From Vibrio injensis (lineage in GTDB: Bacteria; Pseudomonadota; Gammaproteobacteria; Enterobacterales; Vibrionaceae), in the NCBI RefSeq assembly GCF_001895205.1, contig NZ_BDJF01000017.1, forward strand, positions 1 to 64,000: DNA of 64,000 nt, given 5' to 3'. The notes under the pieces were generated by a model. It worked only from the letters and a program-made list of their open reading frames with translations, was not told where the DNA came from and did not search any database. Of this stretch, positions 35,207-45,015 are shown one piece after another (the stretch's first letter is position 1; the number at the start of each line of letters is the position of its first letter). The position numbers and the translations under genes are program-made.

Positions 35207-36151
35207 TTATTTATCCGAGTCTTTTAATGTAGCCATGGCTTGTTCCATGGTGAATGGTGGAGTCCAACCCAAAACTTGTTGGATATTTGAAGAATCCACT
35301 TCTAAATTACCAAATAACTGTTCAATCATCGCTGATTTACCGGTTACTTTACCAATTAAATGCATTAGACCAACTGGGATTGGTAGTTGAACCACTCTCT
35401 TACCTAATCCTTTAGCCATGGCATTGGTAAATTCTTTAATAGAAACCGTTTCACCATCGGAAGCTAAAAAAGTATGTCCTGCTGCATCTGGATGAGTAGC
35501 ACATGTTACCAGTAAATCCGCTAGGTTTTGCACTGCAATAAAATCACGACGATTATTCGCAAGCCCAAAAGGTAAAACAGGCAGCTTTCTTACTAGCTTA
35601 GTCAGCATACCAAAGTTACCCGGTGCCTTAGGGCCATAAACTAATGTAGGCCTAACAATAACCACCTCAAGCCCTGTTTCCTCGGCAATTTTTTTTAAAC
35701 CAAGTTCAGCTTCATATTTTGATTGAGCATAATGATTGTGCGGCTCAACTTTCATATTCGAGGTAAAAGGTTTATCTTTGGTTGATGTACCATTTACACC
35801 GATTGAACTGACAAAGACAAAACGATGAACACCAGCCTCAGCAGCTTGACGAGCTAGGTTTAAAGTGCCTTCGGTATTAACGACTCGAAACTGCGCTAAA
35901 GAATCAACTGTAGCATGATTTTCTACATGGGCACGTGCTGCACAGTGAACAACAACTGTGGTATTTTTGAGGGGAAGCTCAAAATCAGTTGAAGCGTTAA
36001 TATCACCAACTTCAAACAATAACCCATCATCTTTATTTATAGCATGACGCACAGCAGACTTAACAATGTAATCCGACTTCAATGTCAGTGACTTTACTAG
36101 ATTAGTACCAACAAATCCTGTTAAGCCTGTCAGTAAAATTGACTTAGGCAT
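35207..36151 (-). CDS. SDR reductase/epimerase for a 6-deoxy-HexNAc nucleotide sugar (WbpV-like)
   Basis: 314 residues. NAD(P)-binding GLTGFVG (9-15) and catalytic Ser/Tyr-Lys elements SSIGVNG and YAQSKYE. Sequence pattern and linkage to a WbpM-type dehydratase and a short sugar transferase fit the WbpV/WbiG group, which reduces or epimerises UDP-4-keto-6-deoxy-GlcNAc toward UDP-QuiNAc or UDP-FucNAc. The exact product cannot be read from sequence. It is the first gene of that three-gene block, 40 bp after the upstream glycosyltransferase. Confidence 0.78.
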   Translation of the reverse strand: MPKSILLTGLTGFVGTNLVKSLTLKSDYIVKSAVRHAINKDDGLLFEVGDINASTDFELPLKNTTVVVHCAARAHVENHATVDSLAQFRVVNTEGTLNLARQAAEAGVHRFVFVSSIGVNGTSTKDKPFTSNMKVEPHNHYAQSKYEAELGLKKIAEETGLEVVIVRPTLVYGPKAPGNFGMLTKLVRKLPVLPFGLANNRRDFIAVQNLADLLVTCATHPDAAGHTFLASDGETVSIKEFTNAMAKGLGKRVVQLPIPVGLMHLIGKVTGKSAMIEQLFGNLEVDSSNIQQVLGWTPPFTMEQAMATLKDSDK

Positions 36152-36191
36152 TTTGCTCTCTCTGTATATTTATATTAAAAAAATTAACGAA

Positions 36192-37322
36192 TTAGCGCGT
36201 AAGTATATCAGCTAAAACAGGATTTATTTTATGTACATCAAAATGCTCTGTGGCAATACGATAGCTTTCATCCCCCATTCGTTGTATTTCATCAGGATGC
36301 TCAATCAAATAAAGCATTTTTTCGGCCAAGATAGCAGAATCAAATGGAGGAACGATAAAACCATTGACGCCGTCAATAACCGTTTCCCTACAACCGGGTA
36401 CATCCGTCGTAATCACCGCTCGACCAATGGCCATAGCTTCTTGTGTTGAACGTGGATAACCTTCTCGATAAGAGGGTAAAACAAACACATGAGCACTAGC
36501 TATCCACTCTGACACATTAGAAACATGACCCGGATAAGTGATAATACCTTCTTCGATCACCTCATCCAACTGGGCTGAAGACAGTGCCGCTGGATTATCC
36601 GGGTCAAGTCCACCCAGCACAACAAACTCGGTATTTGGATGACTTTTCTTGACTAACCTCGCGGCTTGTAAGTACTCAAAAATACCTTTTTCAGCAAGTA
36701 GGCGCGCGATAAAAATAAAACGTATCGGCTCAAAAGTGATTATAGGTTTATAAGGATAAGCTTCTAAATCTAACCCAATCGGCCCTAAAACCTGACACTT
36801 TTCACGATTTAGCAGTGATTTTTTGGCTAAATCATCCGGATCGTCAGGATTCAGAAATAGTACCTTATCGGCAAAAGCATAACCTATAGTGCACAAGCAG
36901 CCATGCACGAGTTGCAATAGCCGTTTTTTTAGAGAGAAACCAGACTTGCTCGGCGTATGGATATACCCCAAACCTTCAAGCATAGCGATACGCCGTGGCA
37001 CACCAGCTAACTTTGCAGCTAACGTCCCATAAATAGACGGTTTAACGAAAAAACTAAAAACCACATCAGGCTGAACAGCTTTAAGTTTTTTAGCCAGTGC
37101 CAGTGTGTCTTTTAAATCACGGATAGGGTTAACACCAGTTTTACTCAACGTATAATCTACAGGAATCGCCCTTAAAGCAAAAACGGCAGCTTTAGCCTCT
37201 GGTGTATAATCTAAAGCAAAGGCATAGACAGTATGACCTTGGTTTACTAGATACTGAATAAAATCACGCCTAAAGATTAAAAGGCCTGGAGAATGATTTT
37301 GAGAAACAAGTGCAATATTCAT
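36192..37322 (-). CDS. GT4-family glycosyltransferase
   Basis: 376 residues. Two Rossmann halves of a GT-B enzyme; the donor-site motif is SYREGYPRSTQEAMAIGRAVITT, an E-x7-E pattern with both glutamates near residue 285-295, typical of retaining GT4 enzymes. The N-terminal QNHSPGLLIFRRDFIQYL stretch resembles O-antigen GTs that act on the lipid-linked first sugar next to a PglC-type transferase, so it may add the second sugar (inference from gene order). It directly abuts the next glycosyltransferase gene. Confidence 0.87.
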   Translation of the reverse strand: MNIALVSQNHSPGLLIFRRDFIQYLVNQGHTVYAFALDYTPEAKAAVFALRAIPVDYTLSKTGVNPIRDLKDTLALAKKLKAVQPDVVFSFFVKPSIYGTLAAKLAGVPRRIAMLEGLGYIHTPSKSGFSLKKRLLQLVHGCLCTIGYAFADKVLFLNPDDPDDLAKKSLLNREKCQVLGPIGLDLEAYPYKPIITFEPIRFIFIARLLAEKGIFEYLQAARLVKKSHPNTEFVVLGGLDPDNPAALSSAQLDEVIEEGIITYPGHVSNVSEWIASAHVFVLPSYREGYPRSTQEAMAIGRAVITTDVPGCRETVIDGVNGFIVPPFDSAILAEKMLYLIEHPDEIQRMGDESYRIATEHFDVHKINPVLADILTR

Positions 37323-38446
37323 TAATTAAACCAAACCTGATGGTAACCTTCTACCATCTTCTTAATACTAAAATTATTTACAATTCGCTCGCGGCAGGCC
37401 TTTTTTCTGGCTTGCCACGCTTGCAGGTTGTCTTGTTGTTCTTCCATAGCTGCAAACATCGCTTTCGCTAAGGCTTGTGGATCTTTAGGTGGCACAACCC
37501 AGCCGGTATCACCGACAATCACTGCTGCATCACCTACATCGGTAGTAATACAAGGGGTACCACAGGCCATGGCTTCATTTAATACATTAGGAAAAGCTTC
37601 ACTAACAGAAGAAAGCACGAAAAGATCAAACCCATTCATCACCGCTGTTATATCATTTCTTCTGCCGAGTAACGTGATACGTTCAGTACATATATTATCT
37701 TTTATCAACTGATTAAGTTGAGTGTTATCAGTGGTTAAATCCCCTCCCACCATTACCACTTTTAAGGCACTCTTTTCTTTAGTTAACAAACTGACAGCGT
37801 TTACCAATGTTGGATAATCTTTAAATGGGTGATACCGCCCAACATGACCAATTAAAAACTTCTCGTCCGCTAACCCAACTTCTTGGCGAAAAGCCACTCC
37901 CGAATTAAAGTCGGGCTTAAAATTATCAATATTGTAACCATTCGGTACAACGTGCCCAATCTTGGGGCTGAAACCAATCGACTCTTGCACCTGACGTGAT
38001 TTTTCTGCGCAGTAAATAATTTTACGAGGAATAAAAGAAGAGATTAAGGCGTTGATTTTTGCAATTAGGATCGTAGAACGCTTAGATTCACCTTTTACCA
38101 AAGTGGTATGATGCACCCCCCAAACGATGTTTTTTACCCCAGCCAGCCTTGCAATTATCCCACCGATTAAGTCAGCATGATACATCCACGTTTGCACCAC
38201 ATCAGGTTTAAGCTGACGAATAAGCTTGTATAGCTTAATTAATGCTGAAAACCGTATTTTCCCGGCTGGCATATTTAAACAATAAACCTGAACACCCATA
38301 TCTTCTAATAACGGTCCATATTTTCCTTTATCCATTAAAGAGATAACAATATGTTGATTTTCCTTATCGTGATGACATAGGCGATATAGGACAGCTTCTG
38401 CGCCACCGTCACTGAGCCCGGTGATAATGTGTAGTATTTTTTTCAT
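37322..38446 (-). CDS. GT4-family glycosyltransferase
   Basis: 374 residues. N-terminal GLSDGGAEAVLYRL is the glycine-rich acceptor-side loop seen in many polysaccharide GT4 enzymes; the C-terminal donor site has SSVSEAFPNVLNEAMACGTPCITTD with the E-x7-E pair. Its start lies 38 bp inside the end of the wzy-like gene and its stop touches the next gene, so translation is coupled along this block. Sugar donor is unknown. Confidence 0.88.
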   Translation of the reverse strand: MKKILHIITGLSDGGAEAVLYRLCHHDKENQHIVISLMDKGKYGPLLEDMGVQVYCLNMPAGKIRFSALIKLYKLIRQLKPDVVQTWMYHADLIGGIIARLAGVKNIVWGVHHTTLVKGESKRSTILIAKINALISSFIPRKIIYCAEKSRQVQESIGFSPKIGHVVPNGYNIDNFKPDFNSGVAFRQEVGLADEKFLIGHVGRYHPFKDYPTLVNAVSLLTKEKSALKVVMVGGDLTTDNTQLNQLIKDNICTERITLLGRRNDITAVMNGFDLFVLSSVSEAFPNVLNEAMACGTPCITTDVGDAAVIVGDTGWVVPPKDPQALAKAMFAAMEEQQDNLQAWQARKKACRERIVNNFSIKKMVEGYHQVWFN

Positions 38447-39581
38447 AAATAAGGAACGTTAAAGTATATAAAAAAGTCACAACTGGAATAAAAAAGTCTC
38501 CAATAGTCCAGCCCCCTAGAGTAGCAACAATGATAAATATTATTTTTGTAATGGCGTCTAACGATGTGTTGAACAACAAGTAAAAAAAGTAACCTAAAAA
38601 TACAAATAGAAGCAAGATCCCACTTTGTGCTGCTATTGATGTGAATGCAGAATCACTTATCCAACTGGTGTTTTTTAATCCCCAAAATAGACTTCCTGGC
38701 AACTCTGATAATAATCTATCAAAGACTGCCCCTGTAGTATTACTTCTTCCAGTAAATGAATCATCTGCTTTTATAGTAAATGCACGATTAACGATTCTTC
38801 CAATACTTGAATTTAGCATCCAAATTAATGTTGACATAAAGAAAGGAGCCATAAAAAATAAGGATAGGCATGTTTTCTTTGATAATCTCAACCGCCAAAA
38901 ACTCCAATATTTTGTTAGTGACACGAATAACAATAAAACAAAAAGAACCGTTCCTGTCCGTGAACCTGTTAAAATTATGTAAATAAAAGTAACAAGCAAA
39001 AACGGGATGTTTTTTCTGACTAAGGAAAAGTAAAAAGCAAAAAAAATACCAACAGCTGAAGAGCTCAAAGATGATCCCCATAAAACTCTTGTTCTTAGCA
39101 CATCAAATCTTCTATCTCCATAGTTTTCAATAAAATCAGAATAATAACTAAAAGACAGTATATTCAACTTTGTTAAAATTTCAAACAAAGAGAAAAGAAT
39201 AAGGAAAATAATGATAAACTTCAACAAAACATCAAAAACTGTTTTTACCTCTTCATTATCCATACTTCTGTAAAGTATTGTATATGAAAAATAAGATAAA
39301 ACTGGAAACAAAAGCAACCCATTAACACGTTCGCCATTAATTAAGAAAATTAATAGCAATAAAAAAACAGATAGCGAATAAATTATAATATGCCATTTCA
39401 ACTTGGGTTTAATAAAAAGCACAAAGAAAAAAAGAGAGAAAACAAAAACCAAGGGGAAATAAAAAACCCTGGACATGTATGGAAAAAATTCAGTACACGA
39501 TAAAAATAATACGAAAAGTAAAATAAGATAGCGATTTAAGTAGCTTTTATTACTGCTGATGTTTTTCATCATAAAAACCAT
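38409..39581 (-). CDS. wzy: Wzy-like O-antigen/capsule polymerase (multi-pass membrane protein)
   Basis: 390 residues with about ten hydrophobic segments spread over the whole length (for example ILLFVLFLSCTEFF, FFFVLFIKPKL, FIIIFLILFSLFEIL) and one longer polar loop around ADDSFTGRSNTTGAVFDRLL, the pattern of Wzy/O-antigen ligase proteins. Arg residues in that loop fit the family. A WaaL ligase has a similar look, but the place inside the GT cluster together with wzx and wzz favours Wzy. Codon use is AT-rich, common for these genes. The ATG overlaps the stop of the gene before it. Confidence 0.8.
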   Translation of the reverse strand: MVFMMKNISSNKSYLNRYLILLFVLFLSCTEFFPYMSRVFYFPLVFVFSLFFFVLFIKPKLKWHIIIYSLSVFLLLLIFLINGERVNGLLLFPVLSYFSYTILYRSMDNEEVKTVFDVLLKFIIIFLILFSLFEILTKLNILSFSYYSDFIENYGDRRFDVLRTRVLWGSSLSSSAVGIFFAFYFSLVRKNIPFLLVTFIYIILTGSRTGTVLFVLLLFVSLTKYWSFWRLRLSKKTCLSLFFMAPFFMSTLIWMLNSSIGRIVNRAFTIKADDSFTGRSNTTGAVFDRLLSELPGSLFWGLKNTSWISDSAFTSIAAQSGILLLFVFLGYFFYLLFNTSLDAITKIIFIIVATLGGWTIGDFFIPVVTFLYTLTFLIYEKNTTHYHRAQ

Positions 39582-40684
39582 TAAAGCCCAATAATTAGCT
39601 TATGATATTCCCCTATGATATTTTTACCAAAATAATCATAAGCAAACATATGAACTGATTTATTCTCCGATAGATTTACTAGTGCATTTCGACATGTTTT
39701 CTGTAAATCCTCCACTGACAAATAATCAGCCAAATACCCATTCACTCCCTCTTGAATAATTTCTCTCGGTCCACTTGGGCAATCAAATGCAATTACAGGT
39801 GTACCTAAGGTGATCGATTCTATCAATACGTTTGGAAAACCTTCATAGAGTGAAGTGAGTAATGTGACTTTTGCATAAAGATAATAAGGGATCATATCAG
39901 CTTGAAAGCCTTCAAAATCAACCCTATCGGTAACACCAAAATCTATCGCACATTGCTTTAGTGACTGCTCTAAACTTCCTTGACCGACAATTTTTAGTCG
40001 TAGATTGGGAAAATCATTGGCAATGCCGGCAAAGCTCTCGATGGCATAATGAAAGGCTTTTTGTTTTTCTAACCTTCCGACACAAAGCAAATAATCTTTT
40101 TTTTCCACTTGGGTTAAATCGTGCGCTTTTGCGTAATCCTCAACATGTTTTGCGACTGGATTATAAATCACGCTAGTTTTATCTGCCAAATGTGGAAATA
40201 CCGAGATTAAGTCATCGCGCATTGCTTGGCATTGGTTGATTATATGGTCACATTTATTATAAAAATAATTAATCAAAGGTGTAACAATATAACGCCGCCA
40301 TATTCCTTGTAGCTGAGTTGTGTTTTTTGAAAAGGTATTAATATTTCTAGCAATAATTTTAGTTTTAAAACGAAATAGGCTACGCAACATAACCGCTAAC
40401 ACAGCCAACTCGTAATTAAATACCAGCATTTTTTCTGGTTTATGCTGACGGATATAGCGTAATAATGGCAACGGTGCATGGCGAGCATGGTTAATCCCCA
40501 GCACGACTAAGTTTACTTTTGGGCTAACACGCTCTAAGTAAGCTACATTATTGGTGTGTAAAACAAGCAAATTAACTTGCCAGCCATGATCAGCCAAACC
40601 ATTAGCGACGTTAACACAAACACCTTCAGCACCACCACCAGCAAGAGAACTGATAAGTAGGGTTATTCTTTTTGATTCAAACAT
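39581..40684 (-). CDS. GT4-family glycosyltransferase
   Basis: 367 residues. ISSLAGGGAEGVCVNVANGL at the N terminus and TSLYEGFPNVLIESITLGTPVIAFDCPSGPREI at the donor site (E-x7-E pair) mark a GT4 enzyme of the GalNAc/HexNAc-transferase-like type; the PSGPREI ending is common in those. Donor and acceptor are not predictable. Start overlaps the end of the asparagine-synthase-like gene by 8 bp. Confidence 0.88.
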   Translation of the reverse strand: MFESKRITLLISSLAGGGAEGVCVNVANGLADHGWQVNLLVLHTNNVAYLERVSPKVNLVVLGINHARHAPLPLLRYIRQHKPEKMLVFNYELAVLAVMLRSLFRFKTKIIARNINTFSKNTTQLQGIWRRYIVTPLINYFYNKCDHIINQCQAMRDDLISVFPHLADKTSVIYNPVAKHVEDYAKAHDLTQVEKKDYLLCVGRLEKQKAFHYAIESFAGIANDFPNLRLKIVGQGSLEQSLKQCAIDFGVTDRVDFEGFQADMIPYYLYAKVTLLTSLYEGFPNVLIESITLGTPVIAFDCPSGPREIIQEGVNGYLADYLSVEDLQKTCRNALVNLSENKSVHMFAYDYFGKNIIGEYHKLIIGL

Positions 40685-42173
40685 TGATATATTTATTCTT
40701 ATTATACCACGCGGATAATAGATAAATCCTATATATAAGACTACCCGAAAAATCTGCGTATTTATGGTTAGTTTGCATTTTATTTTTCAAACGTTCACAG
40801 ACAAGAAATACATTTTCATTATCCCATAATTTACATGATCCTATTTCCTCCATCATCCATCGCCAATTATTCAGGACTACATTTGAAGAATCATAAGTCC
40901 ACCCCATCTTTCCAATTTCATCTGAATCTAATTGCAATCGTTCTTTAAGTATTTTCCTTAAAATAAGTTTGTTTTTCAGGCGTTCTCGGTCAAATAAATA
41001 TTCTTCTGGCATATTAGAAAAATAACTTGCGATTTTTTCACTTGCAAATGGCAAGATTAACGATGAATTATTTACATCAACAAAATTATGCAACTTTCTA
41101 ATCATCCTTTCAGTAATAGCCCTGGTAGAATATATATCTGATTTATAGTCAAAAATATCCCAATGCTTCCTTATCTTGGATTCATGAGACCAGTATGAAT
41201 AAACTGAAGTAGACGAACTAAATATTTTCTTACTATCTTTAAATGAAAAACCTGACATACCAAACCATTCTGAGGGAGTTCGAATAACAGCATTTAGTTT
41301 ATTCTCAGAATTAATCATAGATCTCAAAATATAGGCTTTCGAAGTCCATTTCGAAGTTGGTATAACAGATCTCTGTTTTTTATCAGGTGGCGACATCATA
41401 TGGCTATCATTTCCATCACCAAAAATTATATTAGCATGCTTTAATGATGGTACTTGATAAGTGTATAAAGGGTATGCCAGCGTTACAGCATCAGTACACG
41501 GAAAAGGGGCATTAATAAAATATTCATCTATTGATAATTTATGCTCATGTTTTAATTGATCTACTTCATTCAAGATATGATGCCGAAAGCCTAGTTTTTT
41601 GGCTACTCTTGCACTAATTTCACTTTCATCGGAGTAGCCTTTTGACTTTTGGGTAATTAAAGTAACCTTATTTTGCCAACCCGCTTCTGCTAAAGCTAAC
41701 GCAATACTGTTGCTGTCTTTCCCTGCGCTGTGAAACAAAAAGCTCGGCTTGGATTCATCAATACGGCTAATGGTCGCTTCGGCTAGCATTTGTAGGATTA
41801 AATCTTCATCTGGTTGCATCTCATCGGCTTTAAGTCGATTAGCATTCATAAAGGGAAATTGATGACTAAATTTGACTTCAATCTTCCCATTAATAGATGA
41901 GACTTTTGCAATATCACCGATACCTATAATATAAATATCTTCATAAATAGTTTTCGGTGGTGGAACTACGCCACTTTGCAATAAAAATGATAGCCCCTCA
42001 TTATTGACTTTTAATGGTTTAACTATTAAATCATTATTTAACAACTCGGTTATAGAATCTGAGTAAATAAAGCTCAATTTATCTTTCGACCAGTATAGGT
42101 ATAGTGGAGACTCACCAGCCAGATCCGACTTAAGATTTAAATCTAGGTCTCCAATCGCATAATTATTAATCAT
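40677..42173 (-). CDS. Asparagine-synthase-like amidotransferase without a glutaminase cysteine
   Basis: 498 residues. The PP-loop nucleotide-binding motif is present as HSAGKDSN (148-155), and GVVPPPKTIYEDIYII (68-83) matches the hinge region of AsnB proteins, so the fold is AsnB-like. The N terminus begins MINNYAIG rather than with Met-Cys, and no Cys2 nucleophile is present, so glutamine-dependent ammonia release is unlikely. Such genes in O-antigen loci are linked to amidation of uronic-acid sugars; with the UDP-GlcA epimerase at 31455 this could make a uronamide. That role is inference. AT-rich, as if acquired. Confidence 0.75.
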   Translation of the reverse strand: MINNYAIGDLDLNLKSDLAGESPLYLYWSKDKLSFIYSDSITELLNNDLIVKPLKVNNEGLSFLLQSGVVPPPKTIYEDIYIIGIGDIAKVSSINGKIEVKFSHQFPFMNANRLKADEMQPDEDLILQMLAEATISRIDESKPSFLFHSAGKDSNSIALALAEAGWQNKVTLITQKSKGYSDESEISARVAKKLGFRHHILNEVDQLKHEHKLSIDEYFINAPFPCTDAVTLAYPLYTYQVPSLKHANIIFGDGNDSHMMSPPDKKQRSVIPTSKWTSKAYILRSMINSENKLNAVIRTPSEWFGMSGFSFKDSKKIFSSSTSVYSYWSHESKIRKHWDIFDYKSDIYSTRAITERMIRKLHNFVDVNNSSLILPFASEKIASYFSNMPEEYLFDRERLKNKLILRKILKERLQLDSDEIGKMGWTYDSSNVVLNNWRWMMEEIGSCKLWDNENVFLVCERLKNKMQTNHKYADFSGSLIYRIYLLSAWYNKNKYINV

Positions 42174-42292
42174 ACATAAAGTACTCTATTATTTTTCCGT
42201 CATACAGAAATAATATCTCTATCCGTTATTTTATAGTTTCACAACCTAGAACTTGATTTATAAAACTCATAAAAAACATATTTTTATTATCG

Positions 42293-43555
42293 TTAAATAT
42301 TCCTAAAATCTTCGAATTGAGTTCGTCTAGGGTGCTTGCTGTTGAACTTCATATTTAATCTATCAAATACTCTAGAGAGTTCATAAATCCATTGATTAAA
42401 TTGAAATTTTTTTTCTGGCATTTCAATGTTTTTTAAATTATCCATTAACTGTTGACAGCTTTCATTTGTAAATTCATCAATACAATCAAGATGCTTTTCT
42501 TTTAAGCGTTTTCTGTCAACATTGGACATGCGGATGTATTCACATATGATATCTTCAACATTAAAAAGCGGTAGCTCTAATCCTTTCAAGTTATACTCAT
42601 GCTGGTATATATCACAAAAATACCCATATGTTTTTGGTTCTATCATATTCTCTACACCAGTAATACACGGTACTCCTAATGATGAGGCTTGAATAATTGC
42701 CGTACCACTACCAATAAATAAATCATAGTGCGATACAGTTGAGTCAAAACTTGAATAGTCTAAGGTTCCTTTTAAAAAAAAGTTGTCTTGCAAGTTGAAT
42801 TTATTTATTTTTTCTTGAATTTCCTGCTTTAAAGGACCGTCTCCATAGACATCAAACTTAACATCAATTCCTCTCTCAATTAGATTTTTGATAACATTTA
42901 CCATATAAAAATTATAGGTTTTAAATTCAACCAATCGTCCAATAGCTACAATTTTCAGTGGCACTATTAAATTACCTATAAGCGTTACCTCCTTTTTGTC
43001 GATAACACCCAGCCTAAATGTATTAGATCTATCAAATGATTTTTTTTTATGCTTTCTGTAGAGATTACGGTTACCTTCAGAGAAGAAAAGTAACGACTCA
43101 TCGGGTAGATAGTTAAATATAAAACTTCTATTTACTTTTTCATGCCAAGCAACTTTATCACCACCCCATAAATACTTTATGTAATGATAAAAACCAATAG
43201 TAATGGGAATATTTCTATTAAGTTCTTTAGAGATCTTATAGCCGAGTAATGCATGCATTCCGTCAAATACATGTATTTGCTCAATTCTTTTCAGCCTATC
43301 TAAGATTATTTTTTGTTTTAATGGTAAAAGAAGTGGGAACCTACGACAAAATAATGAAGGACCATAGAAAACATCCTCAGGGAAAATCACATTTGCGTAT
43401 TTTTTTATTTCTGAAATCAACTCATCATTACTCTGCTCTGCTTTAGACAATAATAAAATGGAAGTGGGTAAGTTTTTTTTAAACCGCTCTTTTGCCATTC
43501 TTACGAAAAAAGTTTCAATACCACCGACTGGTAATGCACCATAAATGAATAACAT
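42293..43555 (-). CDS. GT4-family glycosyltransferase, divergent
   Basis: 420 residues. The N terminus IYGALPVGGIETFFVRMAKE fits the GT4 acceptor loop; the second half has VAIGRLVEFKTYNF, VYGDGPL and GSGTAIIQASSLGVPCITG, the last a degenerate donor site in which the first glutamate of the E-x7-E pair appears replaced. It is more AT-rich than its neighbours. A 119-bp AT-rich gap follows before the asparagine-synthase-like gene, with no gene seen in it. Activity is less certain than for the other GTs here. Confidence 0.78.
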   Translation of the reverse strand: MLFIYGALPVGGIETFFVRMAKERFKKNLPTSILLLSKAEQSNDELISEIKKYANVIFPEDVFYGPSLFCRRFPLLLPLKQKIILDRLKRIEQIHVFDGMHALLGYKISKELNRNIPITIGFYHYIKYLWGGDKVAWHEKVNRSFIFNYLPDESLLFFSEGNRNLYRKHKKKSFDRSNTFRLGVIDKKEVTLIGNLIVPLKIVAIGRLVEFKTYNFYMVNVIKNLIERGIDVKFDVYGDGPLKQEIQEKINKFNLQDNFFLKGTLDYSSFDSTVSHYDLFIGSGTAIIQASSLGVPCITGVENMIEPKTYGYFCDIYQHEYNLKGLELPLFNVEDIICEYIRMSNVDRKRLKEKHLDCIDEFTNESCQQLMDNLKNIEMPEKKFQFNQWIYELSRVFDRLNMKFNSKHPRRTQFEDFRNI

Positions 43556-43556
43556 A

Positions 43557-44969
43557 TTATAAACCTTTGATAACTTTTTTTATTTCGAATGAGACTAGTT
43601 TTAACCTATTACCATAACAAATTAATGTTAATAAAAACAATAAAATCCAAGCAACCATTAAATGTTTAAAGTGAGACTTATCGATAACCATAAAAATAGT
43701 CAATATTATATAGCAAATAATAATTAAATATATTTTAACTCTAGGGAAACGCCACCAAAGCCTTGTAGTTGCTTCTGTCCTTACAACAAAATAAGTAAAA
43801 AATGCCAGTAGTGTCGAAATTGCGGCACCAGATGCCCCAAAATCAGGTATTAAGATATAATTTAATATTGCATTAACTACAAATGCTGATATTGATGCAA
43901 GCATAGAAAAAGAAGAACGGCGAGTTATACCAATACCAACACCTGTCGTTTCTGATAACATAATAAAGAGTGGCATCGCAATACAAGCGACGATTAAATA
44001 TTCAATAGTCGAATATTCTGGTGGTAAAAAATAAACCAAAACAAAAGAGAACATTCCAACTAGAGACCAGATTAAACACACAGTAAGTAACATACATTCA
44101 ATGACGTTTAACACCTTGGCTTTATCAACGCCGTTTTTTACCCACTTATAGAGAACTGGATGCCAAAGATTTGAAAATACTGTTGATATAACTGATACTG
44201 CTCCAGCAAGTGATACTGATAGAGCATAGACTCCTAGCTCCTCAAAACCAGAAAAACTACGTAAAAAGAACCTGTCCATAGTTGTCAACCCCCAGTAAGC
44301 AATACCGCCAGCAACAAGTGGTAAGCTAAAGGTTAGCATTCGATATAAGAGTTCACGATCAAGAGGTTTTAGTATAGCGGGTAACCACGTTGATCTTGTC
44401 CACCATGCAAAAATACCGGCCGAACTTCCGACGGCAAGTATATTCATTAGCATCAGTGTTTGAAATTCAGCGCGTAAATTAAGTAAAAATATAAAGCCAA
44501 TAAAAATAAGTAACAATAGTTTAGGGAGAATTTGGGTTGCTGAAAAAACTAAGCCCCGCTCTTCCATACGTACAACATGAGCGAAAAAGTTAATAAAGTA
44601 GCTGCAATATATGCCAAGAATTAGTAACCAAGTCAGTAAAGTTGAATCAACATCAAATAACAATTTAGAAATTGACCATGGTGAAAGCAGTATGGTTAAT
44701 AAGAATAGAGTTAAAACAACTAAACCAGGTAAAGCTGCATGTTTAAATAATGCAGCTTTATCATCCTCTTCATGATACTCACGTACATAAGCTTGATGCA
44801 TGGCTAGGCTAAATAATGACACGCTTAAACCCAACGTTACTTGTAGCATGGTTAAACGGCCAACATCCTCAACACTAAAAAACCACGCTATAAAAGGTAA
44901 CGTGATTAAGCTTAATGCGGCAGATCCGATAGGACCTACCGAAAACTGCATAATTTTTTTAATATTCAA
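43557..44969 (-). CDS. wzx: Wzx-type polysaccharide flippase
   Basis: About 470 residues with 12-14 membrane segments along the whole length, typical of the polysaccharide-specific MATE-like export family. It would flip lipid-linked repeat units across the inner membrane for Wzy polymerisation. The start is uncertain: TTG at 44969 or ATG at 44951 (MQFSVGPIGSAALSLITLPF), which begins just before the first membrane segment. Only one base separates it from the following glycosyltransferase gene. Confidence 0.88.
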   Translation of the reverse strand: MNIKKIMQFSVGPIGSAALSLITLPFIAWFFSVEDVGRLTMLQVTLGLSVSLFSLAMHQAYVREYHEEDDKAALFKHAALPGLVVLTLFLLTILLSPWSISKLLFDVDSTLLTWLLILGIYCSYFINFFAHVVRMEERGLVFSATQILPKLLLLIFIGFIFLLNLRAEFQTLMLMNILAVGSSAGIFAWWTRSTWLPAILKPLDRELLYRMLTFSLPLVAGGIAYWGLTTMDRFFLRSFSGFEELGVYALSVSLAGAVSVISTVFSNLWHPVLYKWVKNGVDKAKVLNVIECMLLTVCLIWSLVGMFSFVLVYFLPPEYSTIEYLIVACIAMPLFIMLSETTGVGIGITRRSSFSMLASISAFVVNAILNYILIPDFGASGAAISTLLAFFTYFVVRTEATTRLWWRFPRVKIYLIIICYIILTIFMVIDKSHFKHLMVAWILLFLLTLICYGNRLKLVSFEIKKVIKGL

Positions 44970-45015
44970 AATATTAAACTCTTTATATACCCTTGATTAA
45001 TAAAACCGCTCATAT

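Noticed and set aside
34721..35227. Plus-strand open frame of 168 residues opposite the sugar transferase
   Set aside because: It is a shadow of a well-conserved PglC-type gene with no signals of its own.
31455..36151. Sugar genes near rjg considered as a complete bacillosamine/protein-glycosylation pathway
   Set aside because: The PglE aminotransferase and PglD acetyltransferase are missing from this block; wzx, wzy, wzz and the exporter point to O-antigen or capsule.
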